This document shows positions 11,147-22,047 of a stretch of DNA of 64,000 nucleotides, in pieces. The translations under genes were made by a program, and so were the position numbers. The notes beneath the pieces are model-generated. The model was not told the DNA's origin. It was given only the letters and a program-made list of their open reading frames with translations, and did no database searches. How positions within the stretch are numbered: the first letter of the stretch is position 1; each line of letters begins with the position of its first letter. The stretch is from Chamaea fasciata (lineage: Eukaryota; Chordata; Aves; Passeriformes; Sylviidae): positions 84,222,087-84,286,086 of the forward strand of contig JARCOQ010000002.1 in the NCBI GenBank assembly GCA_029207755.1, given 5' to 3'.

Positions 11147-14100
11147 AAGCAACCCACTCGACTGCAAGTAATTCTTCCCATTGTACAATGATTCAGCACT
11201 ATCCTCCTAGCTTGCAAAGACAGAAACAAGCAGGAAAATTATCATCACAGGCAGATACATAGACTTTCTTCAAAAATTAAAACATTTTCTTTCCCTAATC
11301 AGTCCTATGTATTTTGTGAGTTGTTGTTTGGTCAGTTCCATTGAACATCACTGCCAATTAACTGAGGAAATGCCCTTCTACAGCTGAATAGAATGCTTCA
11401 TAATTTTCTATATTACTGGCTAATTGGAATAAATGTATCATGATTCTCAAAACCTGTAGATGAAATTATTTACAGTCCAAAAGCATACAAACTGTACTGT
11501 ATAAATCCAGTGCACTTTTTTTAATGTTACTTACCTTTTTGCTTCATGAAAACATATTGAAAACTGTGACCTCACAAGCACCTGAACTGGAAATACTATT
11601 ATCATGCAACTCTCCAAAATAAAAGAGGCTGAAAACCTTTAAACCAGGCTGCTGCTGAATTAAGTTCTCCTTACTTTGGGGATTTTTTCCCCCCTGTAAT
11701 TTATGTATCTACTTCCACTGCACTTGCTAAAGCCATTAAATATTTAATTTGTACTTGATTCTTCTTTCATGGCTGGAGTTCATCAGCTACCCTTACTTGG
11801 ACTAGATACTAACGCTGACACACGACATGCATTTAAAGGAACACTCCTGTAGGCTTGTTACTGGATGTGAGTAATTATTAACAAACCATAAGGCCAGTTT
11901 TCTTTCTGCTTAAATGTAATTTGGGCCCAATTACATGACACTAAGATGAACAGGTCATTAAATTCTTTACTCTATTGATTCTAGGTTTAGCTGAGCTCTG
12001 TTCATTTTTTATTTGAGCTCATTTTCTTTGGTTTGAACTTTGACTGTGTTATTTGATTCAAAGTTATCTTCTGTGGAAATTCTTGAGATGATGAGGCCTT
12101 ATATCCCTGCATACATTCCTGTTTTCTATTTGCTGTTAACTTTTCCAGGGCATTTTTTTCTCTTTCAAGATACTGTGTCATGGCTGCAGTGTTCACAAAG
12201 TCTCATAAGTCTCAAGGACCCTACTCTTCCATATTTATGCTTATGGCCTTGAAAGGGGGTGCAGTGAGGAAGAAAGACTTCAATAACAGTCACATGCACA
12301 GGATGATGGAAATGGGAAGGCTGAGCCTCTTTCAGAAAGGGGGGACCACGTAGGCAAAATCCTGTGTGTTTACAGCTGGTGGGGCAGCAGCAGTGGGAGC
12401 AGGGGATGGCATGCAGCAGCCAGCCACTCTCAGATAACTCAGCTGAGGGCAACTTCCCTGATGTGGGGCTGTGCCCCAGAGTGGGGCATCTTTGGTTCTA
12501 TGTGACTGTGAGAAGAGCCAGTGCAAGCTCCAGTAAGCTCCAGACGTTCCATCAGGTGTGAGAGACGAGAGTTAACCGGGGAGGCGAAGCATTGGTGCCG
12601 TGCCCACCCACAGCCTGCTAGATAAAACTTGCTAGAAGTCACCAAGTCCAGTATCCAGATTCATGTGTGACATTGCTGAGAAGTTAAATGGGATGGATAC
12701 AAAAACTGAGAAATAATGTATCTCTAACAAGGTACAAAAATATCATATTGTATTTCCTGGAACTGCCACCATTGCATGCAACAGTGTTTAGCAATTGAAA
12801 AGAAATCATGGTCCCAATGCATTTTTCAGCTAGCTTTCTCTAGTAAGAAGATTCTTACATGAAGTACACCATTTTTGCAATGGAAAGGAGTAGTGTTTCT
12901 GGGAAGAAGAGCCTTCCCTGTTTCTGAATTTATCTTTTCTCTAGATGGTGGTAATGACTGCCTCTTTGAGATAATTACATGGAGTGTCTTTCCCATTATC
13001 ATGAAATATGATTGTTGAAGATGTATGTGCCAGATAGGAACTTATAAATAAACACTTCTCAAATAAATCACTCAGGGGCCATCCAAAGCTCCCTCTTCAT
13101 CACTGCACTGACAGGCTGGGTATGAACCTGCAAACCAGAAGGGAATAGTCTGGCCATGTGAAACCCTACAATACTTTTCAGTCAGCTTATCATACACTAG
13201 GACCTATGTAGGAAGTGTCAGCATCCTCTGATAGAGACCAGAAGACCTAGGCAGTCCATCTTTGCTTGTCTAACCTAAAAAGTACTAGAATTCAACCAAA
13301 CTTTAGCCTTGAAGTATCACAATGACACAGTAACTGCAAGAGGAAGGAAGAACTACATGGGCTCTTCTTGGATGGTACTAAAAGTAGAGACAGAAGGAAA
13401 ACCCACTCCTTGTCTATTGTACCATAGTTGTGCCACTTGCAAGAAAAAGAAATCATAACTAGGGGAAGAAGTGACATGCAGGAATGTGATACTGTCACTG
13501 TTGACTGACCATGCTGCAGCAACATGAAGCTGAATTTTTTCAGGCAGGGAGAAAAGAGAATTGATTGGTCCCAATTTCTTGCTAAGCACTCTAGTAGTCT
13601 GCTGCATAGATTGCTAGTTCAATTATTAAGCTGGTATATGAAATGAGGTTCTCCCTTTCTAAACTATGAAAAGGCACACATTCTCCTTTCATCTCACTTA
13701 ATGCTTTGACCAAAGAATACTACTGCCTTCCAGGGTCCATGCTTTTTATCCAGGGCTGCCAAAGATACCTAATTCCCAGAAAGAACAAGGATTTCACCTT
13801 TTTCTTCTGGCATGGCACAGATACCTGTGGCATGCTGTCAAGGCACCTGGCCTGCACTTCAGTGTCCTTCAAGACTCCAGGTGTTTTTGTGTCTTAACTC
13901 TGAGCTCCATAGCAGGAAGCAATGTTTACCAGACAATATCCAGCAGTTCTGTGTAGAAGTGATGCTTGATTTGGTATCACCAAAGATAACGGGGTTGCAT
14001 AGAGACTTACCTTTGTAGAGAAAACTTGGATTTTGTATGTCTTGGAGAGGAACAGAGAACAAAGGGAAAGTGAACAAGTGTTGACAACAGCCAAAAAAAG

Positions 14101-14960
14101 GACATTCCAGTCAAGGGGCACACCTGAGAAAGTCAGACATAGAAAGGAGCCTCTCCCAGTTTTCTATCCCTGTTTCAGGGGTGCCGCTTCAGAGTAGCAA
14201 GCCAAAAGCACCTGCCTCCTTTTCAGGACTTCACAGTTTCCAAGTCTGTTTTCTCTCACCCTACTGCACATTTTTTTCTTTTCTCTTGGAGAACTAGAGC
14301 AGCATGTAATGAGCCATGTTTCTCATCTACTCCTAGCCCTAGGAACCCTATTGATCTCATCAGTGTTAAATTAGCCTTGATAGTGATATGGTATTTTGAA
14401 CACTACTAAGCTGCAATGCTGCCAGCTCCTAAACAAGCCACGGGCTTTGTTACAAATGAACACAGCAACTGATTAATCAATACTGAAAGGTTATCAAAAC
14501 TGCCTCCTGATAGCAGGCTTTCATGATGCCCAAGGACATTTTGTTTCCTCCCAGTTATATGAAAAGACATGGGGGATTTTAAGTGCTTTTACTGGCTTCT
14601 TCAGGAGCCTTGTTTTCTCCTTCAGGCAGTCCACCCTCTTCCCACACAATCTCCTGACTCCAGTGGAACTCCCCCTACCCCTCTGCCCAGAGGAATCCCA
14701 ACCTGGTCCTGCTGTCCAAAGGAAACCATAGTGGGCTGGCTGCTTCCTAGGGTCTAACTCAAACATCTATGTCTGAATGGCATGAACAAAGTGTTCCCCA
14801 CTCCCTGAAAGGGTCTTAGTCTCTGGGTTGTTGACTGTGTGCCTCCAGAGAGCAGAATATTTAAGCATAAAGCTCATTGAGAACCAACCAAGATAAATAT
14901 GGCTGTGACATGCTTCCAGCTTTTACTGGATCTGCTCAATAGTTTGTTGGGTTCTGTGAT
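11145..14960. other. unique sequence with a near-palindrome and a GC-richer patch
   Basis: No gene is recognised. A near-palindrome lies at 11914-11936 and is described separately. About 12240-12640 is richer in GC than its surroundings and carries short overlapping open frames on both strands (12165-12452 and 12439-12645 minus, 12364-12561 plus). This is what raised GC does by reducing stop codons, and none has a known motif. The rest, including short frames at 13292-14121 and 14521-14766, shows nothing I can name. Confidence 0.5.
11914..11936. repeat. near-perfect palindrome around GGGCCC
   Basis: The arms ATGTAATT (11914-11921) and AATTACAT (11929-11936) are exact reverse complements. They flank a centre of T plus GGGCCC, so a single extra T is the only asymmetry in 23 bases. 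Each arm holds a TAATT/AATTA core, the kind of core bound by many homeodomain proteins, so it could form a paired site or a small cruciform. The palindrome is plain in the sequence. Any binding is inference. Confidence 0.8.
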
Positions 14961-14977
14961 AAAAAAAAAAAAAAAAA
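14961..14977 (+). repeat. poly(A) tract, 17 A
   Basis: A run of 17 adenines after 'gttctgtgat' and before 'ggcttgcag'. No flanking target duplication is visible. It marks the left edge of a GC-richer block, but I cannot say it is the tail of an insertion. Confidence 0.85.
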
Positions 14978-15715
14978 GGCTTGCAGAAGGAGCACAGAGG
15001 CCCATGGTAGGAGTGGGAGGTGAACTCCATAAAGTCACCTGGGGCCACTGGATTCCCCTGTCCTGGCCCCTCCTGATTGTCACTGGGAGCAGCCACCCCA
15101 TGAGCTGGGTGAGACCCCTCAAGATGAGTCCAAGGGAAAGACTCTGCCCAGGTCACATGAAAAATGGGGAGGAACTACCCTCAGCAACAAGATTCTCTAT
15201 TGGGAAAGAGCATTTTGGATGGGATGTGTGGAAAAGGGAACTGAGCTGGTGAAGGTGAGGGAGCAAGTGGTACTGGGGAGAAACAAGCACAGGAAAACAG
15301 AGGTGAAGCAGAGGAAAAATGGGGCTGGTGCTGTTTGAGTCCTGCTCTGTCCACATGTTCAGCCAGCACAGCCTCTCTTGTCTTCCCTTTAAACTCTGTT
15401 CCTGATGATATTCTCAGGTAAGTGCTCCCCATCTCCTGTGCCCATGTGCAGAAGCACCAAGTTCCCTCCCTCCCTCCCTCCCATGGGCTGGAACTACGGG
15501 GCCAGCACCAGAGGGATGAGGGCTTGTAGGCTTGAGGTACAACATGGACAAGGGCAGGCCCATGACAAGGTGAGGAGAGCACAGTGGGGAGATGACAGGC
15601 TCATGGGACCCTGGAGAGAGCCAGGGCTCTGTCTGCTGGTGGCTGTGTGTGGTGGAGTGCGTCTGCCTGTCTTGCCTGTTGCAGTTTCTGCACTACCATA
15701 CAACATGAATCACTG
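14978..15715. other. GC-richer block of unknown origin
   Basis: This block of about 740 bp is clearly richer in G and C than the DNA on either side and is bounded on the left by an A17 run. Open frames occur on both strands (plus 14899-15252 and 15405-15716; minus 15181-15582 of 133 codons). They overlap and lack any domain I know, so they are probably a composition effect. It contains a (TCCC)5 microsatellite. It could be a decayed retroelement segment that I do not recognise, or simply a local composition shift. Confidence 0.45.
15463..15482 (+). repeat. (TCCC)5 microsatellite
   Basis: Five perfect tandem copies of TCCC (20 bp) inside the GC-richer block. It is a short tetranucleotide repeat that is likely to be length-polymorphic. 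Confidence 0.95.
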
Positions 15716-16639
15716 ACATGCTCAAGTGAGAACAGGGGGATGACTCTACAGGCTAATTTGTGAAACAATCTGATATGGGGGAAAACTCATGTTCTGGGCT
15801 TCACTCTTAATGAGTGTTTAAGTACGTAATACAAATCAAAGAGGCTTGGGGAAATAAAAAAACTCTCCTTAGCCTACACAGCACTTGTAGATAGCAGCTG
15901 GGGTATTGCTTGAAACATCCATCTCCTCTCTTTTCAAATAAGCAAGAAAATGCTAATTTGAAAAGGAATCAGTAAAAATGAAATGTTACTTTTAAAAAGC
16001 TCTGAAGGAAATGTTAGCATTCTTTAGCATTTTCAAGGTTTTAAAATATAGGTTTGACTGCCCTAATATCTTATAAGAAAAGGCATTTAAGTACCAAGCT
16101 GAGAAAGAGGTTTGACATTCTACATCCCAAAAAGCACAAGGTGTGTTCTCATAGCCCAAAAGAGTCTGATGTGGATTTCTTACCTCTCCTCAGCATCCTG
16201 GACCCTCTCTCTGCCTTGAATTTTCTGCAGATCCCAGGTTTTAGCACATAATCTTCCCTTCGTGTTGATCCCAAGCACCAAAGGCGCATTTGTGAATCGT
16301 CAGGGAAGCACCTGTCTGCAAAGGTGCCTTTGCCTCGAGCTGCACATGGGTTCAGTCCCCTCCTGAGGGGACAAACAGGGTTTTCCAGAAAACAATTTGC
16401 ATCACCCATAGTCATAGAACCTTAGAACAGCCCGTTCGTTTTCTACTAGATTGTTAATTCTTTAAGGTTCGCTTTAAGATAAAAAACAGCTTTTTACAGC
16501 ATTTGTCACTTAAAGAAAATATTAGAGAAAAAATTTCAGCTCCCCACGTTTGCACATTGGACTGAATGTTGGTTGATTCTTCCCTTGTTGAGTCTGGTCC
16601 TAAAATGTACTGAAGGATTCCTTCCAGAATGTAGGAATT
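15716..16639. other. unique sequence, no gene recognised
   Basis: Composition returns to AT-rich. Frames at 16054-16251 (plus) and 16149-16415 (minus) overlap antisense and have no recognisable domain. I looked at 'agtcatagaaccttagaaca' near 16410 as a possible CR1 3' end, but the following sequence does not match CR1, so it is not annotated as one. Confidence 0.5.
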
Positions 16640-16850
16640 TATTGGATAATACATATTATATACTATTATAGTAATAAATAATATCTGTTAATATATTCAA
16701 TACATTTTAAGAGATATATGTGATAAGTAATATATTCATACATCATATAACATTATATGTCATATAAATTATACATGTGTTGTATATCATGTTATATTTT
16801 GTATTGTTTAATGTATACTGTATATTGATGCATTTATACTTTGATATTTC
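16640..16850. repeat. very AT-rich low-complexity block
   Basis: About 210 bp made almost entirely of A and T with many short self-complementary words (TATATA, ATATAT, and TACTA-TTA-TAGTA near 16661-16673). It has no fixed repeat unit. Such DNA melts easily and can form small hairpins. In vertebrates it sometimes coincides with matrix-attachment or fragile sites, but nothing here proves that. Confidence 0.8.
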
Positions 16851-19365
16851 CTTTAATTTTTTCCACTTGAAAAAATAATCTCTTTATGAGAAAATTTTTT
16901 ATTAAGGTGAGCAGAGAATAGATCTATTAAGCTATCTTGTGTCTGTTTCTGCTCTACTGTCACCCGACGCAAATTACGCCCTTTATTGCACCACCTTCAT
17001 CAGACCTTCCTGAACCACAAGAATATGGTCCTCTGTGCAGAAATATCATAGCCTGTCCCTACCTACTGCTTAAAGTATTAAGGTGAAAACACACATTTCT
17101 GGAGAAGCTTTAAGCACTCTTCTGCCAAAGATCCCTCTGCAACGCTGACCTGTGGAAGCAGCAAACCTGTATGGCAGCCAGAGTCCTCTGTTTATTATAC
17201 TCTCAGGGTTCTAAAGTGAAATTTTGTTCCATTAGACCCTGTACTCTCTGCTAGTTGGCAGTATTCCCCACTAGTTACTGTTCAACAAAAAATATCTGAG
17301 ATGAAGGTGAAGATGGATTTTTGTTCAACAGAAAACAGCTGTAAAAAAATCCAAACCATTGCACTGACTTCAACCTCTCACACTTTACCAAGAAATTTTA
17401 TGTCAAACAGTGCAGGGAACTCTCGGTCGGAAGTTTCCTGAGAAAGAAGAAAATGCTATTCTCCATCAATACTTGCACCTCTGGCCCCCTGAAGATTAAA
17501 AAAAAAAAAAAAAAAAGCAAACACCTTAGCTGGGTTTTCTTTTTTTGACTTTATTATAGATTTTGGAAGCACTTCTCTCATGTAGTTCTACTAAAATTTA
17601 AGATTAGCATTATCTTGTTACAAAAGTGGGGGAATTGTAAAGCTGAATCAATATGACTTTGAAAGCTGCTATTTAATTAGTTTCAGTTGATTAGACAGAC
17701 ATTTGAGTTTATAGCTGTGCAGCCTGCTGGGATTAAAGGGCAATAATATCTAAATATATTTTCTGGTAACAGTTTTGTCCATGTCCATGTCATAAGCACA
17801 TCTGCAGATGGCAGCAAAAAAAATTAATCTGTGGGAGGTGAATTTACCTATTAAAATGACATATGATACAGCATTCTTCCACCTTACCTAAAAAGTGGCT
17901 TGACTGTTTTGTATTCCTGTCCTCTTCGTGCAGAGACTTCCAGAAATAAGAGGTGCAAGCAGCACTGTGAGTCGAGGCATTAAGGGCATAACTCTCATAC
18001 TCTCTGTGTTACAACCTTGTGACCCATGAAAGAGACTCAACTTCTACCATTACTCCAATGCAGTTTTTTACAGTGAACACTGTTTAGAAATAGTGGTGAG
18101 ATTATCAAATATGTTATTCTTGAAAAGACCACCAAGATTCTTAAACATGTTTGTGATGTTCAGAGAGACCCCATGTCAGAATACAAAAGAAGATTCAACT
18201 TTGAATAAATGAGAAGGTGAACAGATCCTTTAGCACATTTCCCTTAAACAAAAACTTTAGTTTGGCCTACCTAACGCTTTCAGAAAGAAAAACACAGTGT
18301 TTTCATTTGTGTCAGATGATTTGCAAATTTTATACCTGGTAGCAGCTGGGAAAATCCAAAAATGCAGCTACTACAATTTATAAATTAGTGCAGTCCCCAG
18401 TGAAATAAAAGTCAAATGATTTCATATCAAACTACGATTTGTTTAGTTATCTTACAAAAAACCTAAAATGTTGTGAAAATGTTATCCAGCACAGACTTCT
18501 TGCAACCCATATGTGGGATGACAGGTGGGGCTTGGTAACTTGATCCTTTATCCCTGTTCAGATGCATCACCTTTTTAAACCAGCAGCCCAACAGCAGTGT
18601 CAGAGCCTGAGCATACATTATAGTCCTTGCACATGTGAAACTGCCTTTCATTTCAGCAGGAGTTTACCTGAATCTGAAAGACAGTGTTATCTTCAGCTGT
18701 GCTTTAGGAGATGAGCAATTTTTAGAGACTACTAAACCCCTTTCTAGGTTAAAATAACTAGATTACAATTCTAATAATTGCTTGATTATGGAGGCTGGAA
18801 ATTTATCATCCATGCCAAGCAGACAAAATTGAACTAAATTTTCAAAGAATAAATGCTTTCAACATTAAAATTGTATTTTAAGACAGAAGTTGTGTTCTAG
18901 GAAATCTAAGTTATCATTGACATACAGTGAGGGCCTGGCAGGTGGAATCATTCCTAGTACACCCTTATCATTAGGCTATTCAGAATATAATTTAGCATAC
19001 TATAACAGCCATCAAGGTTCTCTCCAACAGGTTTTTGAAGGGAATTTTCATTCATTTGATCATCAGGGCACAAAATCAATAATAAACATGAGGAAAACAT
19101 ACTTGCAATTCCAAAGTCCAAAGTCAAGCCTGGGATTTCATTGTCAAACTCTCCCTTTCTCTGAGAGAGATCTTTGCACTACCTTTAATCCTCCCCCATT
19201 TTTGAGATGAGTTTTGAGGACCAAAAGGTCTTCACTGCAGTTACCACAGTTGCTAAAGGCAACGAAGAAGCACCGTGCAATTCATACAGCATTTTCAAGG
19301 CCCGTTCAAGAGAGTACTAAAGGGACCTAGAAGAAAATTCTGCCTTAGGAAATGGACCAGACAGA
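16851..19365. other. unique sequence; possible conserved noncoding element
   Basis: No transposon or coding frame is recognised. An A19 run lies at 17498-17516. Between about 17640 and 17765 several homeodomain-type cores cluster, including TTTAATTAG, GTTGATTAG and GGGATTAAAG. That is the general look of a developmental conserved noncoding element, but it is only an impression without an alignment. The plus frame at 18890-19210 (106 codons) shows no domain. Confidence 0.45.
17498..17516 (+). repeat. poly(A) tract, 19 A
   Basis: A run of 19 adenines between 'ccctgaagatt' and 'gcaaacacc'. There is no flanking duplication and no recognisable retrocopy upstream. Confidence 0.9.
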
Positions 19366-19655
19366 TCATAGAATCCTAGAATGGTTTGGGTCGGAAGGGA
19401 GGTTAAAGACCACCTAGTTTCAAATCCCCCACTATGAACAGCAACACCTTCCACTAGACTAGATTACTCAAATCCCGAATCCAGCCTGGCTTTGAACACC
19501 TGGAGGGTTGGAGAGTACACAAGGTCTCTGGGCAGCCTATTCCAGTGCCTCACCACTCTCACAGTAAAGATTTTTCTTCCTAATATCTAACTTAAACTTT
19601 CTCTCTCACTTTGAAACCAATCCCTCCTGTCCTGTCAATTCATACTCCTTGTGCC
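19366..19655 (-). mobile_element. CR1 LINE, truncated 3' part
   Basis: The + strand starts 'tcatagaatcctagaatggt', then 'ttgggtcggaaggga', 'caacaccttccactagacta', 'cctggctttgaacacctgga', 'gggcagcctattccagtgcc', 'tcaccactctcacagtaaag' and 'cttcctaatatctaactta'. This is the classic antisense reading of an avian CR1 3' end, so the element lies on the minus strand with its 3' terminus at 19366. It is 5'-truncated near 19655, about 290 bp long, diverged and non-coding. CR1 elements normally insert with no or only tiny target duplications, and I see none. Confidence 0.95.
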
Positions 19656-20383
19656 TGGCACAACAACTGTGGCCACGGAAGTGACATTGCCAATAAAAAG
19701 CTGAATAATGTCTGGGAATAAAAATACATGTTTCAAAAGTAAAGATGGTGGTGTTGTAATGGGTTTTGATTTCTCATGATCTCAGCTTTAAAAATGTGGA
19801 AGAGGCAACCAAGGTACTACTTTCATAATATTTGAAGAGTCTCTGGTACTGTTGGTCCATTTTCTAATTTTTCTGGTGGAACTGTGAGGCCATGGCAGGC
19901 TGCTGTAAATTCACCTCTGTTGCAAAGCTTTGGCATCTGAGCTCTCCATCCTCTGTTGTGCAAGCACCTAGAAGAATTTATATGAATAAAGAGATGTAAG
20001 TAGTTTCTGAGATGCCAGCTAAGGTAATAGAGTGGGTTCAAGGTGAGACCGAGCCTTCCTTTGATCCCCTGCCTTACAGCTGTTTCACATTTCCCCGGTA
20101 AGTTTTTCAGCAGTGCAGATTTATTATGCACATTGTGGGGAGCAAGAGACTTTACATGCTGGAAGACGACAGGTGCTGGAATGTTGCAGTGTAAAAGAGG
20201 GTATCCTGAGAAAAGGCAATGCGCAGGAAGGGGAAAGAGAATCACACCCAGTGCTACTTGCCTTCATATGGAAATACCCTGCAGATTATCAGCCAAAGGA
20301 AATCAATGACAAGCAGTGAGAAAAGGAGTGAGACAGACAAGGAGAGACTCTTGCACTAATCCTCAAAATAAAACCAGCCCAAA

Positions 20384-20400
20384 CCAACCGACCAACCAAC
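20384..20400 (+). repeat. short imperfect (CCAA)n tract
   Basis: Four CCAA/CGACCAA-type units in 17 bp. It is a minor simple repeat and no function is implied. Confidence 0.75.
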
Positions 20401-21368
20401 TAATGAAACAAAACCCACAACTATAAAAAATACAATAATCCTCTGGATGGCATTCTTGGTTTTATCTATTCACGTGCATCCAGTGGAGAAAGAGAATGTG
20501 TCCAGCAACAGCTCAGTTCCAGGACAGGAATTGTCTTGCTGTCCAACATGCAGCATCCTTTCAGATGACCTCTCACTAGTTACCTACAGACCCAATACAC
20601 AGCCCTGAGAGAACTGAGCTCTCACTGAGTGGTCAATGTGAGATTCACAGATGCAGACACATTTACATCTTAGACCTACGTCGGCATGACGCCCTTAGCA
20701 GAGCAGATAACCACCTTTGGAGAATATCCTTTTGAAGTGCTCTTCACCATATTTCCAGCAGGGCTATGGCTACAAAGTAGGACAAGAATGAATAATAGTT
20801 CGTACTTGGGTGCCCACATCCAAGACAGCCTTAGGGACAATAACGAATGTCATGAATTTCCAAAGGATTTAGGCAGTAAGTGGCTGAGCTTAGTGAATAC
20901 CCCAGACAGAAAGAGTAAGCTATAAGAGAGTCAATAACTAAGGAGGTCATTCACTTGAAATGTCAATAATGTAAGAAATCTCTGACACTTGAACAATTAA
21001 GCTTAAAAAATTAAGATTAAAAAATTAACAATACTGTTCTTGTGAAAATGCAAGTGCAATGATCCACTTTCTAAATTCTTAGTCCGCCCTGACAATAAAA
21101 ACATTGTACATAATAGTAAGTCAAGCCTTTCATCACCACTGCAGGCACTGGTGAGGAATGGAAAGCCTTTTCCTCTAGGACCAGAGTAAGTAAGTTTTCT
21201 GGTGTACAGAAAACAGTGTGGTACATTCCTGTGCTTCAGTGTACAGATTGATGTTTGTAATTTAGGCAAACCCAAGCCTCTTTTTCTGGTGAGAAAGAGC
21301 TCTAACACTACAACAGCACAAAACTGCACTACAAGGGAGCTCAACACAGGCAAGGCAGAGCCTCTTGT

Positions 21369-21373
21369 GTGGT
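21369..21373. repeat. left target-site duplication of the solo LTR
   Basis: GTGGT immediately left of the LTR is repeated exactly immediately right of it (22043-22047). It records one integration event and shows that both LTR ends are complete. Confidence 0.9.
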
Positions 21374-22042
21374 TGTCCTGGGGTGACTATATGATGCCTG
21401 TATCCCCAACTGTCTGTTCTGTTTATGCTGTATGTTAAGTTCTGTATCTTTAAGACTGCTTCCGAGAGAAAGAAGCAGCATGGAGTTTGTTTTCAGAAGA
21501 TGCACTTCCTCCGCCTCATTCCAGCACCCAGAATGTGTTGTCTATGGGCAGACAGACAGTGGCACAGAGATCTCCTGTGCTTTTAGTTAGTTTTAGCTAG
21601 CTGAGGCAGAGAAGTTCCCTGGACTGTTGGTTTTTGGTTTTCTGGGGTTTTTTTTCCTCTTTTTCTTGGCACTGTTTAAACCTATCCTGGACTGAAAAAC
21701 CCAGGGAGACGCTGGGATCTGCACCTGTGGCCCAGTGGGGCCCAGACCTTGGCATTTTCCACCACTGGAGGGGCTGATAAGAGACTGAGACAGCCAAACT
21801 ACACCCATGGCAAGAACTTTCTGAATTTGCCATCTCTCTTCATAATGACAAGAGGTTTTATTGTTTCATATTATTCATTTTTTATGCTTGTGGGCACTTT
21901 GTTTGTTGAGTAAATAGTTTTTTTCCACTTTTTTCCCAGGAGGTTTTTTCCTGGACCAACAGGGGGAGGTGCTGCTTGAATTTGCTTTTCCAGAGGGACC
22001 CCATTCAGAGGTTTCCTCCCAAATTTGCCCTAAACCAGGACA
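21374..22042 (+). mobile_element. solo LTR of an avian endogenous retrovirus, 5-bp target duplication
   Basis: This 669-bp element starts TGTCCTGG (21374-21381) and ends CCAGGACA (22035-22042). The termini are perfect 8-bp inverted repeats with the TG...CA ends of retroviral LTRs. It is flanked by a perfect direct repeat, GTGGT (21369-21373 and 22043-22047), the duplication made at integration. Five base pairs fits ERVL-like or some other ERV integrases. No gag, pol or env sequence adjoins it, so it is a solo LTR left by recombination between the two LTRs of a provirus. I recall the same kind of sequence as a repeated LTR family in songbird genomes but cannot give a subfamily name. The + orientation rests on that memory. 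Open frames inside it (21593-21833 minus) are meaningless. The intact ends suggest it is younger than the other elements here. Confidence 0.9.
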
Positions 22043-22047
22043 GTGGT
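22043..22047. repeat. right target-site duplication of the solo LTR
   Basis: GTGGT directly after the terminal CCAGGACA matches the five bases before the LTR. The pre-insertion site would have carried one copy. Confidence 0.9.

Larger units (their letters stand above)
19656..21373. other. unique sequence, no gene recognised
   Basis: No gene or transposon is recognised. Open frames at 19823-20245 (minus, 140 codons) and 20043-20319 (plus) overlap antisense and show no domain. A short (CCAA)n-like tract lies at 20384-20400. The minus frame at 21003-21353 and the plus frame at 21202-21438 are again antisense to each other, and the latter runs into the LTR. Confidence 0.55.

Noticed and set aside
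16405..16440. 'agtcatagaaccttagaaca' as the 3' end of another CR1
   Set aside because: The following bases do not continue into the CR1 3' UTR consensus.
21593..21833. Overlapping minus-strand frames of 71 and 78 codons
   Set aside because: They lie wholly inside the solo LTR and are not host coding sequence.
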